DNA of 64,000 nt, taken from assembly GCA_013112635.1 (NCBI GenBank), contig JABFGF010000002.1:806001-870000 (forward strand). Direction: 5' to 3'. Source of the DNA: Calditrichota bacterium (GTDB lineage: Bacteria; Calditrichota; Calditrichia; Calditrichales; J004). Positions 9,111 to 17,659 of the stretch are shown here, in pieces (position 1 is the stretch's first letter; the number at the start of each line of letters is the position of its first letter). The notes beneath the pieces are model-generated. The model was not told where the DNA came from. It did not search any database and worked only from the letters and a program-made list of their open reading frames with translations. The position numbers were made by a program, and so were the translations under genes.

Positions 9111-10253
9111 CTATACAAATACTTCTAATATCAGTTTGAGCTGGTATTTTTGGGATTGAAATGTTTTTTGGTCAATTGCATTCAGATTGAGCTTATGTAT
9201 TTGTAGCTGACCTACATCACTTGACATCTTTTTTAAGAATGCGTTGCAGGCATCTATTGATCCTGTGATGGTTGTTTCTACTTCAAACTTCCGGAAATCA
9301 CTCTCTTCTTTTACATATTTACTATCAAGAGATTTTACTTTTAATCCACTAGATGCAGTAGTATTATTTATCCAGCTTTCCAGATCATTTATGGTATTAA
9401 AGTTTTGTTGAACATTTTTAGAACTTGCAGCGCCCGAAGAAGACAGAGTTCCTTTAAATATTCCAAAAACACCTCCATTTGAACCGGGCCGTGACTGCGA
9501 TGAAATAACAGTAAAATTATTGGAGGCCATATTTTCTTTTAAGCCCATATTTACACGGGCAATTTCACTTCTGTCTGAGCCAAAAACCTGAAACATAAAA
9601 GATTCACCATACAATAAAACACTGGATAGCTTTGCTGAACTTTGTGCGTTTTGAATTGCCGAATTTACTGCAGAAATATCTGAGCTGGTTTTACCTGCAA
9701 CTTGTGATAGGAATTTTGCTTTTCTTTCAGCTTGTTGCTCTTGTGCGATTTGTTCAGGGGTTTTTGCCTGCGTATCAGTAGGTTCAACTTCTTCCGCAGA
9801 ATCTGAGCCTGTAAATACCCAGGTATCCAGGGCTACATATCCCAGCAAAAGGAAAATAACTATTATTCCACCGATAACAATTGGTTTATAATTTATACCT
9901 GATTGTTTATCATCTTCAAAATCATCTGTTAAAAATGGTTTTTCTTCTTCAAGTTCAGGCTGTTTTATTTCAGTTTCTATTTCAGGTTCAAGCTCTTGAA
10001 CTACCGGTTCTGGCTCAGGAGGTGCGACTTCTTCTTCAAGTGAGTCTATTTCAATATCTTCCTGAAGATCTTGTTCATCCAGAATTGTATCTGTTGATTC
10101 AATATTTAATAAATCTTCATCAATATCTATATCAATATCGTCAGATGTGTCAATCTCCTGCTTGTCTTCCAATGCCGCCGTAGGTTCATCTTCCGTCAGG
10201 TCTTCCTCTTCATCAAATATATCATCATCTTCTAATAAATTATACTTTGCCAT
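9111..10253 (-). CDS. PilO-like single-pass inner-membrane protein with acidic cytoplasmic tail
   Basis: This 380-aa protein has a very acidic N-terminal region (residues 1-120, rich in Asp/Glu and low complexity). One membrane helix follows (about 125-147, PIVIGGIIVIFLLLGYVAL), then an extracytoplasmic part. The C-terminal 90 residues (FEVETTITGSIDACNAFLKKM...) resemble the ferredoxin-like fold of PilO/GspM proteins, where a beta strand, helix and beta strand follow a TGS-like turn. PilO joins PilM and PilN in the alignment complex of type IV pili or type II secretion. The gene upstream encodes a PilM-like protein, which supports the reading. No pilin, secretin or ATPase gene is nearby, so the actual machine is unknown. 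Confidence 0.55.
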   Translation of the reverse strand: MAKYNLLEDDDIFDEEEDLTEDEPTAALEDKQEIDTSDDIDIDIDEDLLNIESTDTILDEQDLQEDIEIDSLEEEVAPPEPEPVVQELEPEIETEIKQPELEEEKPFLTDDFEDDKQSGINYKPIVIGGIIVIFLLLGYVALDTWVFTGSDSAEEVEPTDTQAKTPEQIAQEQQAERKAKFLSQVAGKTSSDISAVNSAIQNAQSSAKLSSVLLYGESFMFQVFGSDRSEIARVNMGLKENMASNNFTVISSQSRPGSNGGVFGIFKGTLSSSGAASSKNVQQNFNTINDLESWINNTTASSGLKVKSLDSKYVKEESDFRKFEVETTITGSIDACNAFLKKMSSDVGQLQIHKLNLNAIDQKTFQSQKYQLKLILEVFV

Positions 10254-10279
10254 AAGTCCTCCTCAGTCAAATGCTGAGA

Positions 10280-11170
10280 TTATAAAATTGAGCCCCATGC
10301 TTCAATATATTTATACCCATCCGATTCTGAATAATTACCAATTCCTGCATACTCAACTGATAATGACAGACCATTTTTCAAGGTGTCTACTATACTTTCT
10401 GATACGGAGTTTCCAAAAACAATTAAATTAAATTTGTTACTATTTTCCATTTGACCGGCGATATTAACAGCCTGCTTATATCGTTCATTAGATAGCTCTA
10501 ATACCAATTCTTCTTTACTTCGGTTATTCGCTTCCATCACAAGGTCCACACAAGAGCTAAAATAATCTTTACCTAAAAAGTAATGATGCTCAATATATTT
10601 TTCACCCATTTTCAAAAAAATATAGTTTTGATCCTGGCCAAAAGCTTTATTGTAATCCAAGTAATTTTCCAGGGAAAAACAATTCAAGAATACTCCAGAA
10701 ATCCCTGCACCACTTTCTTCCGCTACATATTGTAATTTTTTTATCAGGGATTTGTTTATTGCTACTATCAGTGCTTCGTTGTATTCTGAATGCTTTTTGT
10801 TTTCATTCAAAACTGATATTTTAAAGTCTTTAATATTATCGGATGTGACGGATGCTAACTCCCATTCAATTTGAGTTCGCTTTAATTTTTTATCACTGTC
10901 TTTGGGATAAGCGACTTTTTTTATTTTTGCATAGTTAAACGGTAAAGAAAATGCGAGCTCAATATCTTCCAGGTTATTGCTTGTCTTGAGGTTATTAACA
11001 GCATCAATCAAAGCTAATAAATTATCCGGATTAAAAATCTGATCCACAGATACAGGATTTGGGTAAGGGTGCTGACTACATGAAACAAGTGCCTGCTCTT
11101 TGCCATCACTTGCCGAATGAATTAGTTGAAAAGAATTATCAGAAAAAGAAACACTAAATGTATTATTCAT
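10280..11170 (-). CDS. PilM-like actin-fold protein
   Basis: A 296-aa cytoplasmic protein when started at the ATG at 11170 (MNNTFSVSFSDNS); a TTG at 11188 would add six residues. The segment EALIVAINKSLIKKLQYVA, then a Gly-rich turn and a Leu-Glu strand, resembles the middle of PilM, where an 'ALVAAVPK...AGL' block precedes the second actin subdomain. The C-terminus (IVFGNSVSESIVDTL...YKYIEAWGSIL) resembles the end of PilM. The usual phosphate-binding DxGSS signature is not evident, so nucleotide binding is doubtful. Spacing to the downstream PilO-like gene is 26 bp and to the upstream 562-aa gene about 34 bp, with a hairpin between. Confidence 0.5.
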   Translation of the reverse strand: MNNTFSVSFSDNSFQLIHSASDGKEQALVSCSQHPYPNPVSVDQIFNPDNLLALIDAVNNLKTSNNLEDIELAFSLPFNYAKIKKVAYPKDSDKKLKRTQIEWELASVTSDNIKDFKISVLNENKKHSEYNEALIVAINKSLIKKLQYVAEESGAGISGVFLNCFSLENYLDYNKAFGQDQNYIFLKMGEKYIEHHYFLGKDYFSSCVDLVMEANNRSKEELVLELSNERYKQAVNIAGQMENSNKFNLIVFGNSVSESIVDTLKNGLSLSVEYAGIGNYSESDGYKYIEAWGSIL

Positions 11171-11177
11171 AAGTAAG

Positions 11178-11199
11178 AAAGGAGGCAAAAACCTCCTTT
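11178..11199 (-). promoter_or_regulatory. Hairpin that pairs the Shine-Dalgarno of the PilM-like gene
   Basis: An 8-bp perfect inverted repeat, AAAGGAGG and CCTCCTTT with a 6-base loop. On the minus strand the 5' arm contains AGGAGG, the only good Shine-Dalgarno sequence ahead of the PilM-like gene, and the 3' arm pairs with it. No U-run follows, so it is not a standard terminator. It could limit translation of the downstream gene or stabilise the transcript end. Confidence 0.5.
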
Positions 11200-11204
11200 A
11201 TAAA

Positions 11205-12893
11205 TTATTCCTCTTCCCAGCTTTTTTCAGATCTGTTAACATAACCATAGTTTTGCTGGTTTTTTTCAAAAACAACATAAACCCTTTCAGACTTACCTTC
11301 AGAGGCGAAAAGCAATGCTTCTTCTAGTTTTGCCTGAATACCTTTCAAATGCTCCGAATTCGATGAAGATGATTGTTTTTTCATGTTAGCAAGAATTTCA
11401 TTTACCTGCGAAGGTTCATTATCAAATTTTTCTACACCTCTTGGCAATCTTCTTATGTTCGAAAGGATTGTATTATATTCTTCAAGATCAGCGAGAATAC
11501 TGGTATTCAATGAGTCAATATTATTGAATTTGTTTCCGCTGTATAACTGGTCAAAAATACTTACGGCATTCCTTGAACTTTCAACGCTATTTTTTAAATC
11601 ACTGAAGCTTCTGCTGCTTCCAACCAATTCGACAAATGTAATAAGATCATTAGCCGCATTAAATTCACTACTATTTTGGTAGTTATTTATTCTTTCTTCA
11701 ATTTCTTTGTTTTTTACGGTAACATCGATGTTTCGACGCATCAGCTTTTTAATTCCCATACCTTTATTATGGATGGACTTAATTGTATCCAGGTAAGCAA
11801 TATAATGCTGAACAAAATCAAAAGTAGAAACTGTTTCCGCAAGAGGCCTAACTTTTTCAAGTAACTCATCTACCAACATCGGGCTTTCAACTTTTATATC
11901 TGAGGAGTCTTCTGTAATTCCTAAAACGTATGGTTGGTTATTGCCAATACTGGTGAAGTTTTTTTCATTAATATACAGAACCATTGAGTCTTCTAATGCA
12001 AGCCTGTATAGCGCGCGTTTGCTTGTGACTATATAATCTTGTAAGAATGTATCATATAATCCTGCCAGTTTAGTACTAGAGGATTCTGCAGCAGAAATAC
12101 TTTCACTAATGTTAATAGTACCAATTGCCTGAACGTTTTCTTCTATTAAGCCGCTAAATTCTCTAATCCTTGCGGCAACACTTGTCTGTTGGCTTATATC
12201 TTCAATTTGATCTACGTCTTTTCTAAAAGAAGTTAATTCAACAAATAGTTGGGACCATTCCGTTTCAAAATTTTCAAATTCAACATCTGATACAAAGGTG
12301 TTCAACTTTTCTGTCAGTTCAGCACATCTAGATGCTGCTGTTTGTAAATTGTAATCCGACAAATCCCTTCTTAACTGATATAGTGTATCTAAAATATTTG
12401 TTGTACCAATGTAATTTGGGTAATTCAAATCATTGTTAAATGATTGTAATTTTAAACTTAAACCATCAGCTCTTGTGGCAATATCATCATTAATTGCAAA
12501 CCAGCGAGCATTTTTTTCCACATCTTCTGATATTGTTGTAATATTCTGGTCAATAATTAAAAGGCTTTTTAGATAGGGGTTATTTAAATAAACATCCAAT
12601 TCTGTTTTTAGGTCTTGCGTATGATGGACAAGCTGTTGAACTTGTTTCAAGGTTGAGTCTTCGCGGATTACCGATAAAAGTTTATCTTTATCCGTTGTAA
12701 ACTCTTTTGTCATGCGATAATAGAATTTTTCAGCTTCATATATACTTGTCATATTATATTGCGCCGATGCTTGTTCTAGTTCCTCTTCTTTCCAGATATC
12801 AGCAGGAATTGTTATTACAAAAACCAATGCAATAAATAATAACGCGATTAAGATTTTAAACAAGATGGAGCCTTTAGCAGAATTTGTAGCCAT
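11205..12893 (-). CDS. Single-pass membrane protein with long helical extracytoplasmic domain
   Basis: I do not recognise a named family. The 562-aa protein has a short basic N-terminus and one membrane helix (about residues 11-31, LFKILIALLFIALVFVITIP). About 530 mostly helical, polar residues follow, rich in coiled-coil-like heptads. Just after the helix, IYEAEKFYYRMTKEFTTDKD recalls the segment after the N-terminal helix of pseudopilins and their relatives. It is the first gene of the leftward run with the PilM-like and PilO-like genes, so it may occupy the PilN position in an inner-membrane platform. That is inference from context. Confidence 0.5.
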   Translation of the reverse strand: MATNSAKGSILFKILIALLFIALVFVITIPADIWKEEELEQASAQYNMTSIYEAEKFYYRMTKEFTTDKDKLLSVIREDSTLKQVQQLVHHTQDLKTELDVYLNNPYLKSLLIIDQNITTISEDVEKNARWFAINDDIATRADGLSLKLQSFNNDLNYPNYIGTTNILDTLYQLRRDLSDYNLQTAASRCAELTEKLNTFVSDVEFENFETEWSQLFVELTSFRKDVDQIEDISQQTSVAARIREFSGLIEENVQAIGTINISESISAAESSSTKLAGLYDTFLQDYIVTSKRALYRLALEDSMVLYINEKNFTSIGNNQPYVLGITEDSSDIKVESPMLVDELLEKVRPLAETVSTFDFVQHYIAYLDTIKSIHNKGMGIKKLMRRNIDVTVKNKEIEERINNYQNSSEFNAANDLITFVELVGSSRSFSDLKNSVESSRNAVSIFDQLYSGNKFNNIDSLNTSILADLEEYNTILSNIRRLPRGVEKFDNEPSQVNEILANMKKQSSSSNSEHLKGIQAKLEEALLFASEGKSERVYVVFEKNQQNYGYVNRSEKSWEEE

Positions 12894-12985
12894 TATTCCT
12901 CCAGTAAAACATATTTTTTATATTGAGATTTTTAGAAAAATTGGAATTAAAAATTAAATAATTACTAAATTAATGTCAAACCTTT

Positions 12986-12993
12986 GCTATAAT
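12986..12993 (+). promoter_or_regulatory. Extended -10 promoter element (TGCTATAAT core)
   Basis: The sequence TGCTATAAT around 12986-12993 matches the sigma-70 extended -10 consensus (TGnTATAAT). It sits about 45 bp before the GTG start of the HEAT-cyclophilin gene, inside the 144-bp divergent intergenic region. No convincing -35 box is seen, which an extended -10 can tolerate. Confidence 0.45.
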
Positions 12994-13037
12994 AACAAAT
13001 GACAAAGTACTTAAAAATAGACTGAAAGGGAAATTTA

Positions 13038-15023
13038 GTGTATTCAAGAATCATATTATTGATATTATCGGCCATTTTTTATTTTTCTTGTACAGATAAA
13101 ACACCTTCTGTTAATTCAATTTCGGCCCTAAAACAGTTGGAGTTTTCCCGGGAAAACAATCCTGCTAAATGGAAGGCAATTTATAAAAACGCTAGCCCTG
13201 TTTTAAAGCAGGAAATTCTTACATCAATATCAAAAACTAAAAATGATAGCCTGATTTCCTTTTTAAGTGAAACTTTTGCTCAAGAAAATGATGAAAATTT
13301 AAAAAACATGTCCGTTTTTGCATTAGGCCAAACAGGTTCCGAAAAGGCAGAGTCTTTTTTATTGAAAATTTTTAATTCTAATATATCCTTAAATATTAAA
13401 AATGAAATTCTCAAGGCTCTGGCCCAATGCGGTACTAAATCATCTGTTTCAATATTAAATGAAGCCCTATTTAATGATTCCCTTGTAAAAAATGCTTTGC
13501 AAACCTCAGCAATTTTAGCCCGGAAGAAAATTGATATTACGCTTATTAAGCAATCAGTATCAGACTCGAACTGGATTCATTCACAACTAAAAGAAAATGC
13601 CTACTTTATTTATTATAGCGCAGATAATAAGGATTTAAGTTTGGTTGTAAAAAACCTTTCTAAAACGAGTGCTCTTTCTCAGAAATACTATCTTAAAGCT
13701 TTAAATACTATTCTTAAAAATGAAACATCCGCTTCAGAACTTAAATCTGACAGCATTTTATTTGAAGAGGCGGGCGAATCTTTGAGGAAGATTTTGAATG
13801 AAAAAAATGAATGGCAAAACAAACTTCATGCGCTTAAAAGTTTTGCCCACATTGCCGATAGTAATGATTACAAACTTATAAAGAGTTTTACTTCTTCTAA
13901 AAATACTGCTTTGCGAATAGAAGGCTTTAATGTTTATAGTTCTGTGTTTCCAAAAAAGTCCGTCACTTATCTCTTAAATACCATTAATACTGAAAATGAC
14001 TTTTCCATTAAAGGAAAACTTATTGGAATGGTTGCAAAACAATCTCCAAACACCGGTTTCCGATTAATCCAAAAAAATCTTGATAAAGGAACAATATCTT
14101 TTAAAGAAGATTTACTTCGTGCACTAGAACCTTATAATAATAATTTTGCCCGAAATACTTTGTCCGGATTTTTAATGGTCCAGGAAAAACGATTGATTAA
14201 TCTTGCTTTTTCTATTTTGAATGAGAAAAAGAAAATTTCATTAAGCCAGATTAGTGACTTAATGGCAACTGAACATTTTTCTGTTTTATATAATATTTTG
14301 GATTGGCAAAAAAAGAATAAGAAATATGTTGATACAGATTTATTAATTGGTGCTTTTATAAATTTCAACAAATCCGATCAATCTGAAGTCCAGGAATTAG
14401 TACTTGATATTCTTCATGAAAAAAAGGAAAAACTGAACGCATCTCAATTAGAAGAATTTTCGTTTAATATAAGTACACCAAAAATAAGCCAAAAATTCCA
14501 AAGTAATTTTCCTAATTTCAAAATTAATAAACAACTTTGGGACTCTCAAAAGCCTAAATATATTGAAGTTGATTCCGTTCTCAGTTTAGGTCAAGAAAAT
14601 ATATTAGTTGAAATTGCTACAAATAAGGGCGAAATTACTGTAGAATTATTTTCAAAAGTTGCGCCACTAACCGTAAAAAACTTCCTGGAACTTGCAAAAA
14701 AAGGATTCTATACTAAAACAATCTTTCACCGCGTTATTGCCGATTTTGTAATTCAAGGTGGTGACCCAGGCGGAGACGGTTGGGGTGGTGCAGGCTATAC
14801 AATCGCCTCTGAAGATTTTTTAACATTTGAACGGGGTACAATTGGAATTGCCACTTCAGGGTTTGATACCGGTAGTTGCCAGTTCTTTATTTGCCAATCT
14901 GAACAGCCACATTTGAGAGGAAATTATACCGCATTTGGAAAAGTCACGGAAGGATTTGATGTTGTTGATAACATTCAGATTGATGACATTATTCTTTCCA
15001 TAAAACCCATTTCACAAAAGTAG
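13038..15023 (+). CDS. Lipoprotein with HEAT-like repeats fused to a cyclophilin-type peptidyl-prolyl isomerase
   Basis: A hydrophobic leader ends at a cysteine (LSAIFYFSC), a loose lipobox, so the protein is probably an envelope lipoprotein. Residues of roughly 30-500 are short paired helices of HEAT/Armadillo type. The C-terminal 140 residues are a cyclophilin domain with the motifs TVKNFLELAKKGFY, IFHRVIADFVIQGGDP and GSCQFFICQS, including the catalytic Arg of FHRV and the QGGDP loop. It catalyses proline isomerisation, presumably during folding of exported proteins. The start is GTG at 13038. A TPR gene follows after 8 bp, suggesting an operon. Confidence 0.85.
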   Translation: MYSRIILLILSAIFYFSCTDKTPSVNSISALKQLEFSRENNPAKWKAIYKNASPVLKQEILTSISKTKNDSLISFLSETFAQENDENLKNMSVFALGQTGSEKAESFLLKIFNSNISLNIKNEILKALAQCGTKSSVSILNEALFNDSLVKNALQTSAILARKKIDITLIKQSVSDSNWIHSQLKENAYFIYYSADNKDLSLVVKNLSKTSALSQKYYLKALNTILKNETSASELKSDSILFEEAGESLRKILNEKNEWQNKLHALKSFAHIADSNDYKLIKSFTSSKNTALRIEGFNVYSSVFPKKSVTYLLNTINTENDFSIKGKLIGMVAKQSPNTGFRLIQKNLDKGTISFKEDLLRALEPYNNNFARNTLSGFLMVQEKRLINLAFSILNEKKKISLSQISDLMATEHFSVLYNILDWQKKNKKYVDTDLLIGAFINFNKSDQSEVQELVLDILHEKKEKLNASQLEEFSFNISTPKISQKFQSNFPNFKINKQLWDSQKPKYIEVDSVLSLGQENILVEIATNKGEITVELFSKVAPLTVKNFLELAKKGFYTKTIFHRVIADFVIQGGDPGGDGWGGAGYTIASEDFLTFERGTIGIATSGFDTGSCQFFICQSEQPHLRGNYTAFGKVTEGFDVVDNIQIDDIILSIKPISQK

Positions 15024-15031
15024 GAGGGAGA

Positions 15032-15796
15032 ATGCAGAAATTATTTATGACTATGGTCTTGCTAAGTTTTGTTTGTTTTAACTTTGTTATCAGCCAGGAA
15101 AGTGAGGCGTCTTTTATCTCACAAGGTGATGAAGCGTATGCAAAGTTTGATAATAAAAGCGCTCTCGAAAGCTATAAAAAAGTATTAACCATAAACCCTG
15201 AAAATTACGAAGCCAATTGGAAAACAGCCCGTGCTTATGTTGATATTGGTGAAGACCTTGAAGACGATGATGAAAGAGCTGAATATTATAGAAATGCAGA
15301 ACAGTTTGCTCGCAATGCCCTTCACAATAATGAAGAAAAAAGTAACGGGCACTTATATTTAGGAATTGCTCTTGGAAGGGTTGCTTTAGACGCCGGGGCA
15401 AAACAACGAATTAAAATGTCCAAGGAAATAAAAAAAGAAGCTGATTTAGCAATAAAATATAATGATCAAAATGACATTGCTTATCACGTTCTTGGTCGAT
15501 GGAATCGAAAAATTTCAAATTTAAGCTGGATTGAAAAAGGATTTGCAGATATTTTTCTTGGCGGCGTACCCGAAGATGCTTCTAATGAAGCCGCAATTTC
15601 TAACTTTAAAAAAGCAATCGAGATTAAACCCAACTATCTAAATCATCATTTGGAACTAGGTATTACTTATGAAATGATGGGTGAAGATGAAAAGGCTATT
15701 GAAGCTTTTAAAAAATGTCTTGAACTGGAAATTAGCCACGCCAACGACAGTGATCATAAAAAAACAGCTCAAGAATTTTTGGATGATTTACAATAG
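15032..15796 (+). CDS. Exported TPR protein resembling RMDN (regulator of microtubule dynamics) family
   Basis: A signal peptide (MQKLFMTMVLLSFVCFNFVIS) is followed by TPR-type helical repeats. Residues from about 65 match the layout of the eukaryotic RMDN1-3 family as I remember it. There is a WKTARAYVDIGE-like block, then IAYHVLGRWNRKISNLSWIE, then a loop and AAISNFKKAIEIKPNY. The LGRW...LSWIEK segment is distinctive and not part of generic TPRs. Function in bacteria is unknown. A strong AGGAGGG site precedes the ATG, and the gene lies 8 bp after the HEAT-cyclophilin gene and 8 bp before the histidine kinase gene. Confidence 0.7.
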   Translation: MQKLFMTMVLLSFVCFNFVISQESEASFISQGDEAYAKFDNKSALESYKKVLTINPENYEANWKTARAYVDIGEDLEDDDERAEYYRNAEQFARNALHNNEEKSNGHLYLGIALGRVALDAGAKQRIKMSKEIKKEADLAIKYNDQNDIAYHVLGRWNRKISNLSWIEKGFADIFLGGVPEDASNEAAISNFKKAIEIKPNYLNHHLELGITYEMMGEDEKAIEAFKKCLELEISHANDSDHKKTAQEFLDDLQ

Positions 15797-15804
15797 GAAA
15801 ACCA

Positions 15805-17004
15805 TTGCTTCAGTTCTTTACAAAAAATAGTGCGAATTTTAAAGGCCTGCTCTTTGTAGTAGGCCTTTTAATTATTGGTGGGTTTCTGTGGTATACACAG
15901 CAAGTCGTAAATGTCCTCAAAGAAAAATCTACCAAAGAACTGCAGTTTAGGATTAAAATTTTTGAATCTAATATAAATAATCCTGATGCAGACAATGACG
16001 TTGGCTTTTTTTTTAATGAGGTAATTAAAAAGGCTGACTATCCAATCATTTACACCGATACTCAAGGCATTCCGCAAAGCTGGTTAAATATTTCGGCCAA
16101 ACTAGATTCAATTTCTGATTTAACAAAAACAGATTCACTCATCTTATTAAATACTTTGTCAGAAATAAAGACCCAAAATGAACCGATCCCAATTGCCTAT
16201 CAGGAAACAGTTTTAGGTTATTATTATTACGGCTTTCCTCCTGAAATTAATAAAATTAAAAACCTGCCAATTTTTGCAATAGTTGTAGCTATAATTTTTA
16301 TTTTGTTTGGCTATCTTGGATTTGCTTATATCAAAAGAAGCGAGCAAAGGAATATTTGGGTTGGGATGGCCAAGGAAACTGCTCATCAGCTTGGAACACC
16401 CTTAACATCATTGTCTGGGTGGTTAGAGTTAATCAATCTTGATATAAAGCAGAAAGACAATGCTGTTAAAGAGATGAATAACGATTTACTTCGGTTGAAC
16501 AAAATTGCCAATCGTTTTTCCAAGATTGGATCTGTTCCACAGTTAAAAAAAGAAAACATTACACAAGTAATCGAAAGTGTTATTTTCTATTATCAAAAAC
16601 GGCTTCCAAACTTAAATAAACAAATAACAATCTCTTTAAACAGTGATCAGGACATTTTTGGAAATATAAGTCGCGACTTATTTGAATGGGTTCTCGAAAA
16701 TCTTATTAAAAATTCGATTGACTCTATTGAAAATAAAAACGGAAGAATATCTGTTTCTATTGATAATAAGTCCAGCACTAAATGGATTTTAATTTCTATT
16801 TCAGACAATGGGAAAGGAATTGCAGTAGTTAATAAAAAGAATGTTTTTAAGCCCGGCTTTAGTACAAAAAAACGAGGTTGGGGGCTTGGATTAAGTTTGG
16901 CTAAAAGAATTATTGAAGAATATCATCAAGGCAAAATTTATTTATTAGACTCACAAATTGGCCAAGGTTCAACATTTAGAATTAATATAAAAAAGCCTTT
17001 ATAA
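15805..17004 (+). CDS. Membrane sensor histidine kinase
   Basis: Two membrane helices (about 13-33 and 153-176) bracket a periplasmic sensor of about 120 residues. The H-box is GMAKETAHQLGTPLTSL with the phospho-acceptor at H194. The ATPase domain has the N-box NLIKNSIDSI, G1 SDNGKGI and G2 GWGLGLSLAKRI. This is the FCB-type kinase class with an HQLGTPL H-box. The start is TTG at 15805 after an AGGAAA site. No response regulator gene is adjacent, so the partner lies elsewhere. An ECF sigma gene follows after 68 bp. Confidence 0.92.
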   Translation: MLQFFTKNSANFKGLLFVVGLLIIGGFLWYTQQVVNVLKEKSTKELQFRIKIFESNINNPDADNDVGFFFNEVIKKADYPIIYTDTQGIPQSWLNISAKLDSISDLTKTDSLILLNTLSEIKTQNEPIPIAYQETVLGYYYYGFPPEINKIKNLPIFAIVVAIIFILFGYLGFAYIKRSEQRNIWVGMAKETAHQLGTPLTSLSGWLELINLDIKQKDNAVKEMNNDLLRLNKIANRFSKIGSVPQLKKENITQVIESVIFYYQKRLPNLNKQITISLNSDQDIFGNISRDLFEWVLENLIKNSIDSIENKNGRISVSIDNKSSTKWILISISDNGKGIAVVNKKNVFKPGFSTKKRGWGLGLSLAKRIIEEYHQGKIYLLDSQIGQGSTFRINIKKPL

Positions 17005-17072
17005 GAGAAGAGTACTTGCTTTAAAAAACACTTTTTTTTAATATAGCTTCTCATCATTGTGGAGGGCATTGT

Positions 17073-17651
17073 ATGAATGAACGGCAACTAGAATTTTCAA
17101 AATTAGTAGAACCACATTTTCCATCACTCATTAGTACCGCTACAAGAATGGCCCGCAACCAAAATGACGCGGAAGACCTGGTTCAGGAAACCTTGTTTAA
17201 AGCCTATCGGGCGCTCGATCAATATCAGGAAAACACAAATTTTCGTGCCTGGGTATTCAGGATACTTGTTAATACTTTTATTACAGCATACCGGAAAGCC
17301 GTTAAGGCTCCTCAAAGAATCAGCTATGATGATCTTGAAGATTTCATACTTTATAAAAAAGGTGAGGTCATTAATCCTGATCAAGTTGAGTCAAATAATG
17401 ATTTGCTTGACAGTTATTTTGAAGATGATGTTAAAACAGCTCTTGAAAACCTGCCATATCAATTTCGCCTTGTAGTTCTTTTATGCGATGTTGAAGGCTT
17501 TTCTTATAATGAAATAGCCACAATAATTAACTCACCTCTTGGAACAGTTATGTCACGGCTTTATCGTGGTCGTAAATTACTGCAGCGAACGCTTTGGAAT
17601 TATGCCCAAAAAAGAGGGTATATAAACGAAAATACTAAACGAAAAAAATAA
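17073..17651 (+). CDS. ECF-type RNA polymerase sigma factor
   Basis: A 192-aa sigma-70 family protein of group 4. Region 2 spans about residues 10-80 and contains DAEDLVQETLFKAYRAL and FRAWVFRILVNTF. Region 4 spans about 125-180 and contains LPYQFRLVVLLCDVEGFSYNEIA and GTVMSRLYRGRKLL. A GGAGGG site precedes the ATG. The usual neighbouring anti-sigma gene is absent; the gene meets a convergent exported-protein gene only 8 bp downstream. The inducing signal cannot be read from the sequence. Confidence 0.92.
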   Translation: MNERQLEFSKLVEPHFPSLISTATRMARNQNDAEDLVQETLFKAYRALDQYQENTNFRAWVFRILVNTFITAYRKAVKAPQRISYDDLEDFILYKKGEVINPDQVESNNDLLDSYFEDDVKTALENLPYQFRLVVLLCDVEGFSYNEIATIINSPLGTVMSRLYRGRKLLQRTLWNYAQKRGYINENTKRKK

Positions 17652-17659
17652 CTCCTGAT

